Source of the DNA: Sphingomonas brevis
Lineage (GTDB): Bacteria; Pseudomonadota; Alphaproteobacteria; Sphingomonadales; Sphingomonadaceae
DNA length: 64,000 nt
NCBI RefSeq assembly: GCF_023516505.1
Contig: NZ_JAMGBB010000001.1
Location: 496,001 to 560,000, forward strand
Direction of reading: 5' to 3'
In this document: piece after piece, positions 38,769 to 46,899 of the stretch
Numbering within the stretch: position 1 is the stretch's first letter
How the letters are laid out: each line of letters opens with the position of its first letter
Notes under the pieces: model-generated
Seen by the model: the letters and a program-made list of their open reading frames with translations, nothing else
What the model was told of the DNA's origin: nothing
The model's database searches: none
Position numbers and translations under genes: made by a program

Positions 38769-40016
38769 ATGATCGACTCGCTCGAGTTTCGTGGGGCCGA
38801 AGGCCGCCGGCTTTCCGGCAAGCTGGAATCCCCATCGGGCCGCGTGCGCGGCTGGGCGCTATTCGCCCACTGCTTCACTTGCGGTAAGGATAATCTCGCG
38901 GCGGTCCGCATTGCCCGTACCCTGTCGGGGCAGGGAATCGGCGTCCTCCGCTTCGACTTCGCTGGCCTTGGCGAAAGCGACGGGGAATTCCACGAGACCA
39001 GCTTCTCGTCCAACGTTGGGGACATTGTCGCCGCCTGCTCGGCCATGGCTGAGCGAGGCTGGCCGGTCAGCCTGTTGATCGGGCACAGCCTGGGGGGCGC
39101 GGCGGTACTGGCCGCCGCCGGCAATTGCGCCACGGTCCGGGCCGTGGCCACGATCAACGCGCCGTTCGACGTCGCCCACGCGCTGTCGCAGTTCGCGCCA
39201 GACGACCTTGCGGCGATCGAGCGCGACGGCATCGCCGAGGTTCGCCTGGCCGACCGGCCGTTCCGGATCAGCAGGGAGTTTGTCGAGAATCTGCGCGACC
39301 AGGAACAAGGGCGGCGGATCGCCTCGTTGCACCGGCCGCTGCTCGTGCTTCACGCCCCGACTGACAATACCGTGTCGATCGATCATGCGACCAAAATCTA
39401 TACCACTGCACGCCACCCCAAGAGCTTCATTTCACTCGACAAGGCCGACCATCTGCTGACGGGCAAGGGGGATGCCGCGCGCGCGGCAAATCTGATCGCC
39501 GCCTGGGGCGACGCCTATATCGAGCCAGCGCCGGACGCTGTCCTGCCGGCCGACGTCGAGGCGGTCGAGACCGGGCGGGGCAAGTTCCAGCTGTTGATCA
39601 AGACCGGCAAGCATCAGCTGTTCGCCGACGAGCCCGTCGATTTCGGCGGCCTCGACAGCGGGCCGTCGCCGTTTCAGCTGCTGGGCAGCGCATTGGCTGC
39701 GTGCATGACCATGACGGTGCGCCTCTATGCCGAACAGAAGCAATGGGCGCTGAAACGGATCCGATCGTCCGTCGGCCACACCCGCGAACTCGATCAGACC
39801 CCTCGCGACCGGTTCGATGTCCGCATCGCCTTCGACGGCGACCTGGACGCCGAACAGCGCGAGCGGCTGGTTGAAATCGCCGGCAAATGCCCGGTGCACA
39901 AGGCGCTGTCCGATGGAGCGCGCTTCACTTTCGAGGAAAGCATGGAGCCGGCGCCGATGGAGCCGCCGGAGGCCCACGCCGAGGCGATGGGCCGGGTCGC
40001 CGACCGCAACCCCTAA
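38769..40016 (+). CDS. Alpha/beta hydrolase-OsmC fusion protein
   Basis: 415 residues in two parts. Residues 1-255 form an alpha/beta hydrolase with nucleophile Ser in IGHSLGGAAVL, an acid in VLHAPTDNTV and His in KADHLLTGKG. Residues 275-405 form an OsmC domain (LDSGPSPFQLLGSALAACMT) of the thiol-peroxidase/redox family. This bifunctional architecture is known in proteobacteria. Start is 8 bases after a family C repeat. It converges on, and overlaps by four bases, the next gene. Confidence 0.9.
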   Translation: MIDSLEFRGAEGRRLSGKLESPSGRVRGWALFAHCFTCGKDNLAAVRIARTLSGQGIGVLRFDFAGLGESDGEFHETSFSSNVGDIVAACSAMAERGWPVSLLIGHSLGGAAVLAAAGNCATVRAVATINAPFDVAHALSQFAPDDLAAIERDGIAEVRLADRPFRISREFVENLRDQEQGRRIASLHRPLLVLHAPTDNTVSIDHATKIYTTARHPKSFISLDKADHLLTGKGDAARAANLIAAWGDAYIEPAPDAVLPADVEAVETGRGKFQLLIKTGKHQLFADEPVDFGGLDSGPSPFQLLGSALAACMTMTVRLYAEQKQWALKRIRSSVGHTRELDQTPRDRFDVRIAFDGDLDAEQRERLVEIAGKCPVHKALSDGARFTFEESMEPAPMEPPEAHAEAMGRVADRNP

Positions 40017-40531
40017 AGCTTGCGAACAGTCCCATCGGAGCGTCCGACCGTCATTCCCAGCTTGCGGATGGTCGTCTTGCTTCGGGCAACTTTTCCACCG
40101 GGGAGGGGCGTCAGCCACTGCTCCACTGAAAGACTGCCCTTCAGCTTGAAGCGGAAGCGATATTGATCGCCCACTTCCTCGACCGTGACCGGCCCGACCG
40201 CTTCGTTCATGGAGCCGGTAAAGTGGCCCGGGCCCACCTGACGCATCTTCCACCGACGGTCGAAAGGCGTCTTGCCATCCTCCTCCACTCGCTGGACAAG
40301 GTTCAGCACGCCGTTGGCAATCTCGCCCTGGCCCATCGACCGGGAGCTGAAGGGCCGATGCATGAACAGCTTGACGGTACTGGTGCTTTCGGTGCGTCCT
40401 TCGAAGAAACGCATCGGATCTGACGGCAATTCGACCGCCGCGGATCCAGCGGATGCGGAGCCGAGCATCGCGATCGGCACGGCGGCAAGCGCAAGGGGCC
40501 TTGCGAAGATCGTACGATAGGTACCTGACAT
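40013..40531 (-). CDS. DUF3833-like exported protein
   Basis: 172 residues from ATG 40531 (AAGGG just upstream), with a signal peptide ending near AGSAA. Mature part contains MRFFEGRTES, RRWKMRQVGPGHFTGSMNEA and YRFRFKLKGSLSVEQWL, which suggests the DUF3833 lipocalin-like family, here without a lipobox Cys. An upstream GTG at 40555 would add eight residues before the signal. Function unknown. Confidence 0.72.
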   Translation of the reverse strand: MSGTYRTIFARPLALAAVPIAMLGSASAGSAAVELPSDPMRFFEGRTESTSTVKLFMHRPFSSRSMGQGEIANGVLNLVQRVEEDGKTPFDRRWKMRQVGPGHFTGSMNEAVGPVTVEEVGDQYRFRFKLKGSLSVEQWLTPLPGGKVARSKTTIRKLGMTVGRSDGTVRKL

Positions 40532-40810
40532 CACACCCTTAACGCAGTTAGGCACGAACGTTTCCCTTTCCCAGGGTTAAGGTCAAGCGCACGTGGGCGT
40601 GCCAGCCTAAGCATGTACCAATTGCCACCGACGGACCATCCGGCGAAACCCCATTGTCGACGGCATTGCTCCCTGATTGCAAGGGCGGCGGGCCGAAGCA
40701 ACATCGCGGTTCGAAATGTCCCCGATCCGGACATCGGCGGCGGGCACAATCAGCTTATCTGGGCGGAACATTTTGGGCTGGCTTGTCATTGTGCCGGCAG
40801 GAATCTGCGC

Positions 40811-41125
40811 ATGAATGCTCGCCCGCTCAATAGTTCGATCGGTGGAATGATCGTTCACCACGAGGACCAGCCCGGGATCTCGCGGGCGAGGCACGATCGC
40901 ACCCGGACTCGGGCGGCGCCGACCGAGACTCGACGGCACCACGCCGACCGTATCGCGACAGTCGAGCAGCTGGGGCAAAGCCTGACGGCCATATCGCTTG
41001 CCGCCGTGGCGCTGCGGCAAGGCGGCGATGTTGGCGATGCGGTCAGCCTGATCGGCCTGGCGGTCGAGGAGGCGCGGCTGGAGCTGAAAAGGTTGCGTTA
41101 CGACGCCGAACGGGATGCGGGCTAA
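40811..41125 (+). CDS. Hypothetical protein, 104 residues
   Basis: No family recognised. A polar N-terminal half (Arg/His-rich) is followed by a helix-forming half (VEQLGQSLTAISLAAVALRQ and a later charged helix). GC-rich third positions agree with coding in this frame. An upstream extension to 40613 is open but has poor codon use, so I prefer the ATG at 40811 with AGGA nine bases upstream. The 280 bases before it hold no feature I can support. Confidence 0.45.
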   Translation: MNARPLNSSIGGMIVHHEDQPGISRARHDRTRTRAAPTETRRHHADRIATVEQLGQSLTAISLAAVALRQGGDVGDAVSLIGLAVEEARLELKRLRYDAERDAG

Positions 41126-41141
41126 ATCCCTGGGCTGACAA

Positions 41142-41174
41142 GGCCCCCGGCGTGGGGAAAGTACGCCGAGGGCC
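41142..41174 (+). other. Hairpin downstream of the 104-residue gene
   Basis: GGCCCCCGGCGT pairs with ACGCCGAGGGCC (11 of 12 pairs) around GGGGAAAGT, 16 bases past the stop. No T-run follows. It probably limits read-through or stabilises the message end. Confidence 0.5.
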
Positions 41175-41362
41175 GATACTCTCACGAAACGCATGCGGAA
41201 TGCGCCGGCCTCAATATGCCCGATCGGGTTCGAGCGGCGCCACTGGCTTCCTTGAGGTTGTGCCGGGCTGGCACGCCGCCATTTCGGCGCTTGCATCCCG
41301 GGCCCACCCATTGCGGGCAATTGCATTGTAGCTAAGTTGCAGCGCGACGGTGGGGGATATTT

Positions 41363-42718
41363 ATGCTCAGCGCGATTGCCCTGATGCTGGCGGCGGCCAG
41401 CCCTACATTTACGACAAAGCCCTGCCCGACGGCGGAGTTGGCGAAGGCGCGATGCGGGACGGTCACGGTGCCGGAGGATCGCGCCAAGCCAAACGGGCGC
41501 CAAATCGGGCTTAATGTCATCGTCATTCCTGCGGCAAAACCGGCTCCGCAACCGCAGGCCTTGTTCGACCTCGAGGGCGGGCCGGGCCTGGCAGTCACCA
41601 AGAATGTCGGTTTTTACCTGACCGATGGCGCACCCTATGCCGCGACCCGCGATGTCGTTCTGTTCGATCAGCGGGGAACCGGCGAATCCAACCCGCTCGA
41701 TTGCCCGGAATTCGACGAGGCGGATCGCGCGCTTAAACCGATGTTCCCCGATGCGGCCGTTCGATCGTGCCGGGAAAGGTTGAGCAAGGTCGCCGACCTG
41801 ACGCGCTATACGACAGACGATGCTGTCGCCGACCTCGACGCAGTCCGGACTGCGCTTGGCTATCAGCAGGTCGACCTTTCCGCACTATCCTATGGAACGA
41901 CGCTCGCTCTCCGCTATGTGGCAGTTCATGGCGATCGGGTACGAAGCGCGGTGCTGCTGTCGGCGGTCCCGCCTTCCGCCATGCCGCCTCGCCACCATGC
42001 CGAAGCGGCGCAAAAGGCCCTCGACCATATGATCGCCGACTGCCGGGCGGACAGCGCCTGCAGCGCAGCCTATCCGAACATCCCGTCGGACCTAAGCATC
42101 GCGGTTCGCAAGCTGCGCGACGGTCGGCGCGTTACCCCGGCGGTGGCGATGGAGCGGCTGCGGACCAAGCTCCATTCGCCCGGCGGAGCGCGCGAGCTTC
42201 CGTCCATCATCCATCGGTTGGCGCTTGGGGGCACAACCATATTGGTGTCGAACAATGCGCGGGCCGGCTTCAATTATTATGACGGCGTCTACCTCACCAT
42301 CACCTGCTCGGAGAGCCTGCCCTGGTTCGATCAGCAGGAAGCGATGAAAATCGGGCGACGCACCATGTTCGGATATTACCGGCTGGAAAGACAGCAGGCC
42401 GCGTGCGCCAATTGGCCGCGCGCGCATGTCGACAAAGGGTTCTTCGACCCCATCCGCTCGTCGGTGCCGGTCCTGTTCCTTTCTGGCGGCCGTGACCCCG
42501 TTACGCCGTCCAGCTGGGCAAGCGAAACGGCGAAGGGCTTCTCCCGATCGCGCCAGATCGTCATTCCCTGGGCCGGCCATATCGTCGACGGATTGAGTGG
42601 CTTTGACACCTGCTACGACCCTCAAGTTCTTCGCTTCCTTGAAACGGCGGATCCAACCGTGGTCGATGACCGATGTTTCGCCGATATGGCGCCGGCGCCG
42701 TTCAAGATCGAAAAGTGA
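41363..42718 (+). CDS. Alpha/beta hydrolase with TAP-like C-terminal region (S33-type)
   Basis: 451 residues with a short signal peptide (MLSAIALMLAAASP). LFDQRGTGESNPLDC is the oxyanion region, nucleophile Ser lies in LSALSYGTTLAL, acid in LSGGRDPVTP and His in WAGHIVDGL; Cys-rich inserts suggest disulfides and export. The family includes exported tripeptidyl aminopeptidases and proline iminopeptidases; substrate unknown. 187 bases separate it from the upstream hairpin. Confidence 0.85.
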   Translation: MLSAIALMLAAASPTFTTKPCPTAELAKARCGTVTVPEDRAKPNGRQIGLNVIVIPAAKPAPQPQALFDLEGGPGLAVTKNVGFYLTDGAPYAATRDVVLFDQRGTGESNPLDCPEFDEADRALKPMFPDAAVRSCRERLSKVADLTRYTTDDAVADLDAVRTALGYQQVDLSALSYGTTLALRYVAVHGDRVRSAVLLSAVPPSAMPPRHHAEAAQKALDHMIADCRADSACSAAYPNIPSDLSIAVRKLRDGRRVTPAVAMERLRTKLHSPGGARELPSIIHRLALGGTTILVSNNARAGFNYYDGVYLTITCSESLPWFDQQEAMKIGRRTMFGYYRLERQQAACANWPRAHVDKGFFDPIRSSVPVLFLSGGRDPVTPSSWASETAKGFSRSRQIVIPWAGHIVDGLSGFDTCYDPQVLRFLETADPTVVDDRCFADMAPAPFKIEK

Positions 42719-42755
42719 TGCCGTTGGCCTTGAGGAAGCCGTCCAACCCTTGTAA

Positions 42756-42770
42756 GTTCCTTTTTTGTTC
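42756..42770 (+). promoter_or_regulatory. LexA operator (SOS box) of rmuC
   Basis: GTTCCTTTTTTGTTC is an exact GTTC-N7-GTTC, 18 bases upstream of the rmuC ATG. A TTGAGG at 42730-42735 and TAAGTT at 42753-42758 (17 apart) give a plausible promoter overlapping the box, nearly the same arrangement as at lexA. Confidence 0.85.
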
Positions 42771-42788
42771 CGCGTGTTGGAGGGGCCG

Positions 42789-44126
42789 ATGGACGCCAGC
42801 CTGATCATCGTCGCGATCGTCGCGCTCGCGCTTGGCGGTGTGATCGGCTGGTTGCTTGGGTCGCGCGGCGGCGAGCAGGGCAGGGCAACCGCCGAATCGC
42901 TCCGAATGCAACTTGATGGTGTAGTTGCCGAGCGGGATAAGGCCTTGGCCGAGATCGGCCCGATGAATGCCGAGCTGGCCCGTCTGCGCGCCGAGGCCGA
43001 GCATTTCGACCAGCGGATGAAGGACCTTGCCGCCAATCGCGACGCGCTGATCGCGCAGTTCCGCGAAGTTGGCGATCAGCTGCTGGAAAAGGCGCACAAG
43101 GATTTCCTTGCCAAGGCCGGCGAGCGCTTCACCGAGGCCGACAAGGCGACCCAGGCCAAGCTGCAGAACCTGCTTCAGCCGGTCGAAGCCACATTGAAAC
43201 GCTATGAGGAGGGGCTGGCCAAGGTCGAGAAGGAGCGGGTCGACCATTATGCCGGGCTGCGTGAAGCCGTCGAACTGGTCCGTGCGGGGCAGGGCCAGGT
43301 TCGCGACGAGACCCGCAACCTGGTCAATGCGCTGCGTTCCTCGCCCAAGGCGCGCGGCAGGTGGGGCGAAAAGACGCTACAAAATGTTTTGGAGCAAGCC
43401 GGCCTTGTCGAACATGCCGATTTCGCCACTGAGGTAAGCGTCGATACGGACGACGGGCGGCTGCGTCCCGACGCGATCGTCAACCTGCCGGGCGGGCGGA
43501 AGCTGGTGATCGACGCCAAATGCTCCCTGAACGCCTTTCTCGATGCCTCGGAAGAGGTCGATGACGAGCGTCGCGCGGTGCACCTCACGCAGCACCTCAA
43601 CGCCATGAAAACTCACGTCCAGCAACTCGGATCGAAAAGCTATTGGAGCCAGTTTGGCGATGCGGCCGACTATGTCGTGATGTTCGTCCCCGGCGAACAT
43701 TTCCTGACCGCGGCACTCGAACAGGATCATTTGCTGTGGGAATGGGCGTTCGAGCGCAAGGTATTGCTGGCGACGCCGACCAACCTTGTGGCCATCGCCC
43801 GCACCGTCGCCAGCGTCTGGCGGCAGGAGAAGCTGACCGAAGCGGCCGAGGAAATTGCCGACTTGGGCAAGGAGCTTCATTCGCGCCTGGCAACCATGGC
43901 GCAGCATATGGAGCGGGTGGGCAAGAACCTTGCCACCGCGAACACCGCCTACAACCAGATGGTCGGAAGCTTCGAAAGCCAGGTATTCACCCAGGCCCGA
44001 CGGTTCGAGGCGCTCGGTGCCGGCAGCGCCAAGGAGTTGCCGGAACCACCGATGGTCGAGACCGCGCCGCGCCCCATGACCAAGCTCGCCGGACCGAAGG
44101 CGGCCGACAATGAGGACGCGGCCTGA
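42789..44126 (+). CDS. rmuC: DNA recombination protein RmuC
   Basis: 445 residues: one N-terminal membrane helix, a coiled-coil region (about 35-140), then the RmuC nuclease-like domain (RGRWGEKTLQNVLEQAG, RKLVIDAKCSLNAF and VMFVPGEHFLTAAL). It is thought to limit inversions at short repeats. ATG 42789 has GGAGGGG upstream. A perfect LexA box indicates SOS control. It converges on a META lipoprotein. Confidence 0.94.
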   Translation: MDASLIIVAIVALALGGVIGWLLGSRGGEQGRATAESLRMQLDGVVAERDKALAEIGPMNAELARLRAEAEHFDQRMKDLAANRDALIAQFREVGDQLLEKAHKDFLAKAGERFTEADKATQAKLQNLLQPVEATLKRYEEGLAKVEKERVDHYAGLREAVELVRAGQGQVRDETRNLVNALRSSPKARGRWGEKTLQNVLEQAGLVEHADFATEVSVDTDDGRLRPDAIVNLPGGRKLVIDAKCSLNAFLDASEEVDDERRAVHLTQHLNAMKTHVQQLGSKSYWSQFGDAADYVVMFVPGEHFLTAALEQDHLLWEWAFERKVLLATPTNLVAIARTVASVWRQEKLTEAAEEIADLGKELHSRLATMAQHMERVGKNLATANTAYNQMVGSFESQVFTQARRFEALGAGSAKELPEPPMVETAPRPMTKLAGPKAADNEDAA

Positions 44127-44196
44127 TTTCGCTTCCAATGTAGGAATTGATTTGCTTGGCGTGCCGCGGCTCATTGAACCGTAGGATTCGCTTCAC

Positions 44197-44222
44197 GTGC
44201 GTACGGGCAAGCGCGTACGCAC
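44197..44222. terminator. Hairpin between convergent rmuC and META lipoprotein genes
   Basis: GTGCGTACG and CGTACGCAC, nine perfect pairs around GGCAAGCG. It may serve both converging genes, but no T-run follows on either side. Confidence 0.4.
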
Positions 44223-44299
44223 GCTAGCCGGTGCGACTCTTGTGACTTTTGGATCCGCCGCGACCGCGAACATTTGTGAAGATTCGCTTTTGGTCGGGC

Positions 44300-45298
44300 T
44301 TAGTGAGCCCTGACCAAATCGATCGTCCCGTTGGCGCTGGTCAGCGTCAAATGATTGCCGAACCCTGACACGGTAATCGGCTTGCCCAGCACCCTGGTGC
44401 CCTGGCTTTCGAAGCTCATGTCCGGGCAAGCCATGCGGGTTGCCATGGTCGGGCCGGTCGTCAGCGTGGCGCCCTGTTGGCTGAAGCTGGCACTTAACGT
44501 GTTGCAGCCAAACTTCGCGCCGATCCGGTTGTCGGGCATGAAGTTCATGTAAAAGCTCTGCGGCGGCGTCGGCCGGCCATTGATCGCCGTCACCCGCCAA
44601 TTGGTCCCGCCCAGCATCATTGCGCCGGGGGCGCCGGGGGCGGGATAGCCCTGCTGCGGCGGGTAACCCTGTTGCGGGGGGTATCCTTGCTGTGGCGGAT
44701 AGCCTTGCTGTGGTGGGTAATATGATTGCGCCGGGCTATTCGGCTGTCCGGTCTCGTTGGTCTGGTCGAAATAGGCGATCGGTGCGCCGCAACCGCGGTA
44801 GCGCTGCCTGCCGTCGACCCGGACGTCGACCGTGTCGGGGTAGCTGCGGTCGCTCATCCCGTCATTGCACTGACGATGGACGATATTCACCTCGAGGCGC
44901 TGTGTCCGGTAGGTTTCGCCGGCGACGCCGTTGACGGCCGTTGGTGTCGGATCGTTGACGCTGACATTGTTGCCGCGGTCGGTGAAGATCAGTTCGCGGC
45001 CGATCTCCAGGTCCCAGAATGGCTCCGTACCGACCGCTCGATAGCTCGTCTCACCGGTCGGATAATTAGGGTTCGGATAGCCGGGTGCGGGGACCGGCTG
45101 GCCCTGTCCCGGATAGACCGGTCCGCCCGGCGGCATCGGAGGCCCGCCTTGCGGATAACCGGGCTGGGGATAGCCGGGGTAGGGCTCCGGATAGCCCTGC
45201 GGCCCTTGCGGATAGGGCTGCGGGCCCTGCCCGTAACCGTAGGGCTCGCAACCGGCGAGGGCGAGCGCGAGAAGAGGGAATGCGGCGATTAATTTCAT
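44300..45298 (-). CDS. META-domain lipoprotein with PQQGYP repeats
   Basis: 332 residues. Lipobox LALAGC near residue 19 gives a lipoprotein. A Pro/Gly/Tyr/Gln-rich N-terminal stretch, a domain with TEPFWDLEIGRELIF and a later four-fold YPPQQG-type repeat precede a META (DUF306/HslJ-like) domain with FMPDNRIGAKFGCNT. The ATG at 45298 is preferred to GTG/ATG options further upstream. Envelope-associated; function unknown. Confidence 0.82.
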   Translation of the reverse strand: MKLIAAFPLLALALAGCEPYGYGQGPQPYPQGPQGYPEPYPGYPQPGYPQGGPPMPPGGPVYPGQGQPVPAPGYPNPNYPTGETSYRAVGTEPFWDLEIGRELIFTDRGNNVSVNDPTPTAVNGVAGETYRTQRLEVNIVHRQCNDGMSDRSYPDTVDVRVDGRQRYRGCGAPIAYFDQTNETGQPNSPAQSYYPPQQGYPPQQGYPPQQGYPPQQGYPAPGAPGAMMLGGTNWRVTAINGRPTPPQSFYMNFMPDNRIGAKFGCNTLSASFSQQGATLTTGPTMATRMACPDMSFESQGTRVLGKPITVSGFGNHLTLTSANGTIDLVRAH

Positions 45299-45327
45299 TG
45301 GAACTGACCTCCCTGAGGCCGACATTA

Positions 45328-46128
45328 TCAGCGTCGCCAGCTTGCTCTAACATGAAAGGCCATCACGGCCGCCGCAATTGCTGCGTTCAGGCTGTCGGCC
45401 TTGCCCAGCATCGGCATCTTCACCAGCAGGTCGCATTCGGCTTCGTAGGACGCCGGCAATCCCTGACTTTCATTGCCGATCAGGAGGAAACAGGGCTGCT
45501 GATATTCTGCCGCCAGGTAATCGCTGTCGGTATTGAGGCTGGTTCCGACCAGCTGGCCGGGACCGGACCTTAGCCACGCCAAGAATTCATCCCAGCGCGC
45601 GGTGACGACGGCCTGGGTGAAGATCGCGCCCATCGATGCCCGCACGGCTTCGACCGAATAAGGATCGGCGCTGTCGTCGAGCAGGATCAATCCGCCGGCC
45701 GCGGTTGCGTCGCCGGTGCGGAGGATCGTGCCGATGTTGCCCGGATCGCGCAGCGCCTGCGCGACGATCCACAACGGCGATGCTGTGCGATCGATCGACG
45801 CCAGTGACGTGTCGGGCTGACGATAAGCGCCGAGAATCGCCTGCGGATTGTCCTTGCCGCTCATCTTGGCGAGGATGTCCGCCGTGGTCTCGATTACATC
45901 GGCACCTTCGGCTTCGGCGGCGGCAATGATCTCGGCGGCGAGCGGATGCACCCCGCCCGCCGGCGCATAAGCGACGATCTCGGGCAGCCGGCCGCTGTCG
46001 CGCGCTTCGGCCAGGATCCTCAAGCCTTCGGCCAGGAACAGCCCGTCAGCCTTGCGCGCCTTTTTGTCGCGCAGCGCGCGCAGGCGCTTCACCGTCTCGT
46101 TGGAAAAGGAAGTGATCTGGCGAGGCAT
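45328..46128 (-). CDS. TrmH/SpoU-family RNA 2'-O-methyltransferase
   Basis: 266 residues with an L30e-like N-terminal part and a trefoil-knot SPOUT domain: VAQALRDPGNIGTILRTGDA, FLLIGNESQGLP and a C-terminal DSLNAAIAAAVMAFH. Target RNA site not predictable. 30 bases upstream of the META lipoprotein gene; its own start lies beside a family C repeat. Confidence 0.92.
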   Translation of the reverse strand: MPRQITSFSNETVKRLRALRDKKARKADGLFLAEGLRILAEARDSGRLPEIVAYAPAGGVHPLAAEIIAAAEAEGADVIETTADILAKMSGKDNPQAILGAYRQPDTSLASIDRTASPLWIVAQALRDPGNIGTILRTGDATAAGGLILLDDSADPYSVEAVRASMGAIFTQAVVTARWDEFLAWLRSGPGQLVGTSLNTDSDYLAAEYQQPCFLLIGNESQGLPASYEAECDLLVKMPMLGKADSLNAAIAAAVMAFHVRASWRR

Positions 46129-46135
46129 TACAATT

Positions 46136-46215
46136 CGTCATTGCGAGGAACGGAGTGACGAAGCAATCCAGAACGGCAGAGCAGGAGTGGCTGGATTACT
46201 TTGCTCGCAATGACG
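46136..46215. repeat. Dispersed palindromic repeat, family C, copy 5
   Basis: Arms CGTCATTGCGAGGAACGG and TTTGCTCGCAATGACG with GCAATCCAG inside. It lies between the RNA methyltransferase start and the HPr stop. Confidence 0.8.
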
Positions 46216-46222
46216 ATCGACG

Positions 46223-46495
46223 TCACTCTTCGCCGAATCTGGTTTCGACCAGTTCCGCAAGCTCGGCCAATGCTGCCTCAGCGCCTTCGCCTTCGCAATA
46301 AATGGTGATGCTGTCGCCCATCGCCGCGCCAAGCATCATCAGTCCCATGATCGAGGTGCCGACCACGCGGCTGCCATCCTTTTCGACTTCCACCTTGGCC
46401 GTAAGCTGGGACGCGACGTTGACGAACTTGGCACTGGCCCGGGCATGAAGCCCGCGCTTGTTGGTAATTTCGATCGTCTTTGAGATCGAACTCAA
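46223..46495 (-). CDS. ptsH: HPr-family phosphocarrier protein
   Basis: 90 residues. Phospho-accepting His is in NKRGLHARASAKFV, and the regulatory Ser region is GTSIMGLMMLGA, as in HPr that is phosphorylated by HprK. It starts at TTG 46495 (GAGG seven bases upstream), overlapping the EIIA stop. It probably belongs to a regulatory PTS, since no sugar permease is in the window. Confidence 0.93.
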   Translation of the reverse strand: MSSISKTIEITNKRGLHARASAKFVNVASQLTAKVEVEKDGSRVVGTSIMGLMMLGAAMGDSITIYCEGEGAEAALAELAELVETRFGEE

Positions 46496-46899
46496 GCGGC
46501 GGCCTCGCCAAGGATTTCGGACGCGACCGAAATATATTTGCGACCGGCTTCGCGAGCTGCCGCCACCGCGGCACGCACCGACATTGCTTTTCGGGCGCCC
46601 TCCAGCCGGATCAGCATTGGCAAGTTGACGCCGGCAATAACCTCTACATTCTCGCTTTTCATCAGGCTGATGGCGAGGTTGGACGGAGTCCCGCCGAACA
46701 GGTCGGTCAGGATGATGACACCTTCGCCCTGGTCGCAGCGCTGAATCGCATCGGAAATCTCCTTGCGGCGCATTTCCATATCGTCTTCGGCGTCGATGCA
46801 AATGCCCTCGACCGCCTGTTGGGGGCCGACAACATGTTCCATGGCAGTGATGAACTCGGCCGCTAACCGACCGTGGGTCACCAATACTAATCCGATCAT
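46492..46899 (-). CDS. PTS EIIA component, mannose (ManX) type
   Basis: 135 residues; phospho-His in LVTHGRLAAEF and the core LTDLFGGTPSNLA. In alphaproteobacteria a lone EIIA-Man next to HPr and HprK acts as a regulator. Starts directly after the rapZ stop codon (TGAATG) and overlaps HPr. Confidence 0.92.
   Translation of the reverse strand: MIGLVLVTHGRLAAEFITAMEHVVGPQQAVEGICIDAEDDMEMRRKEISDAIQRCDQGEGVIILTDLFGGTPSNLAISLMKSENVEVIAGVNLPMLIRLEGARKAMSVRAAVAAAREAGRKYISVASEILGEAAA

Noticed and set aside
40607-41551. Minus-strand open frame of 314 codons upstream of the TAP-like hydrolase
   Set aside because: Runs across an intergenic hairpin and the start of a clear gene; composition is Arg/Pro-rich with no domain.
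44640-44720. Short tandem repeats resembling a CRISPR-like array
   Set aside because: The repeats are contiguous without spacers and are in frame with the META lipoprotein (PQQGYP units).
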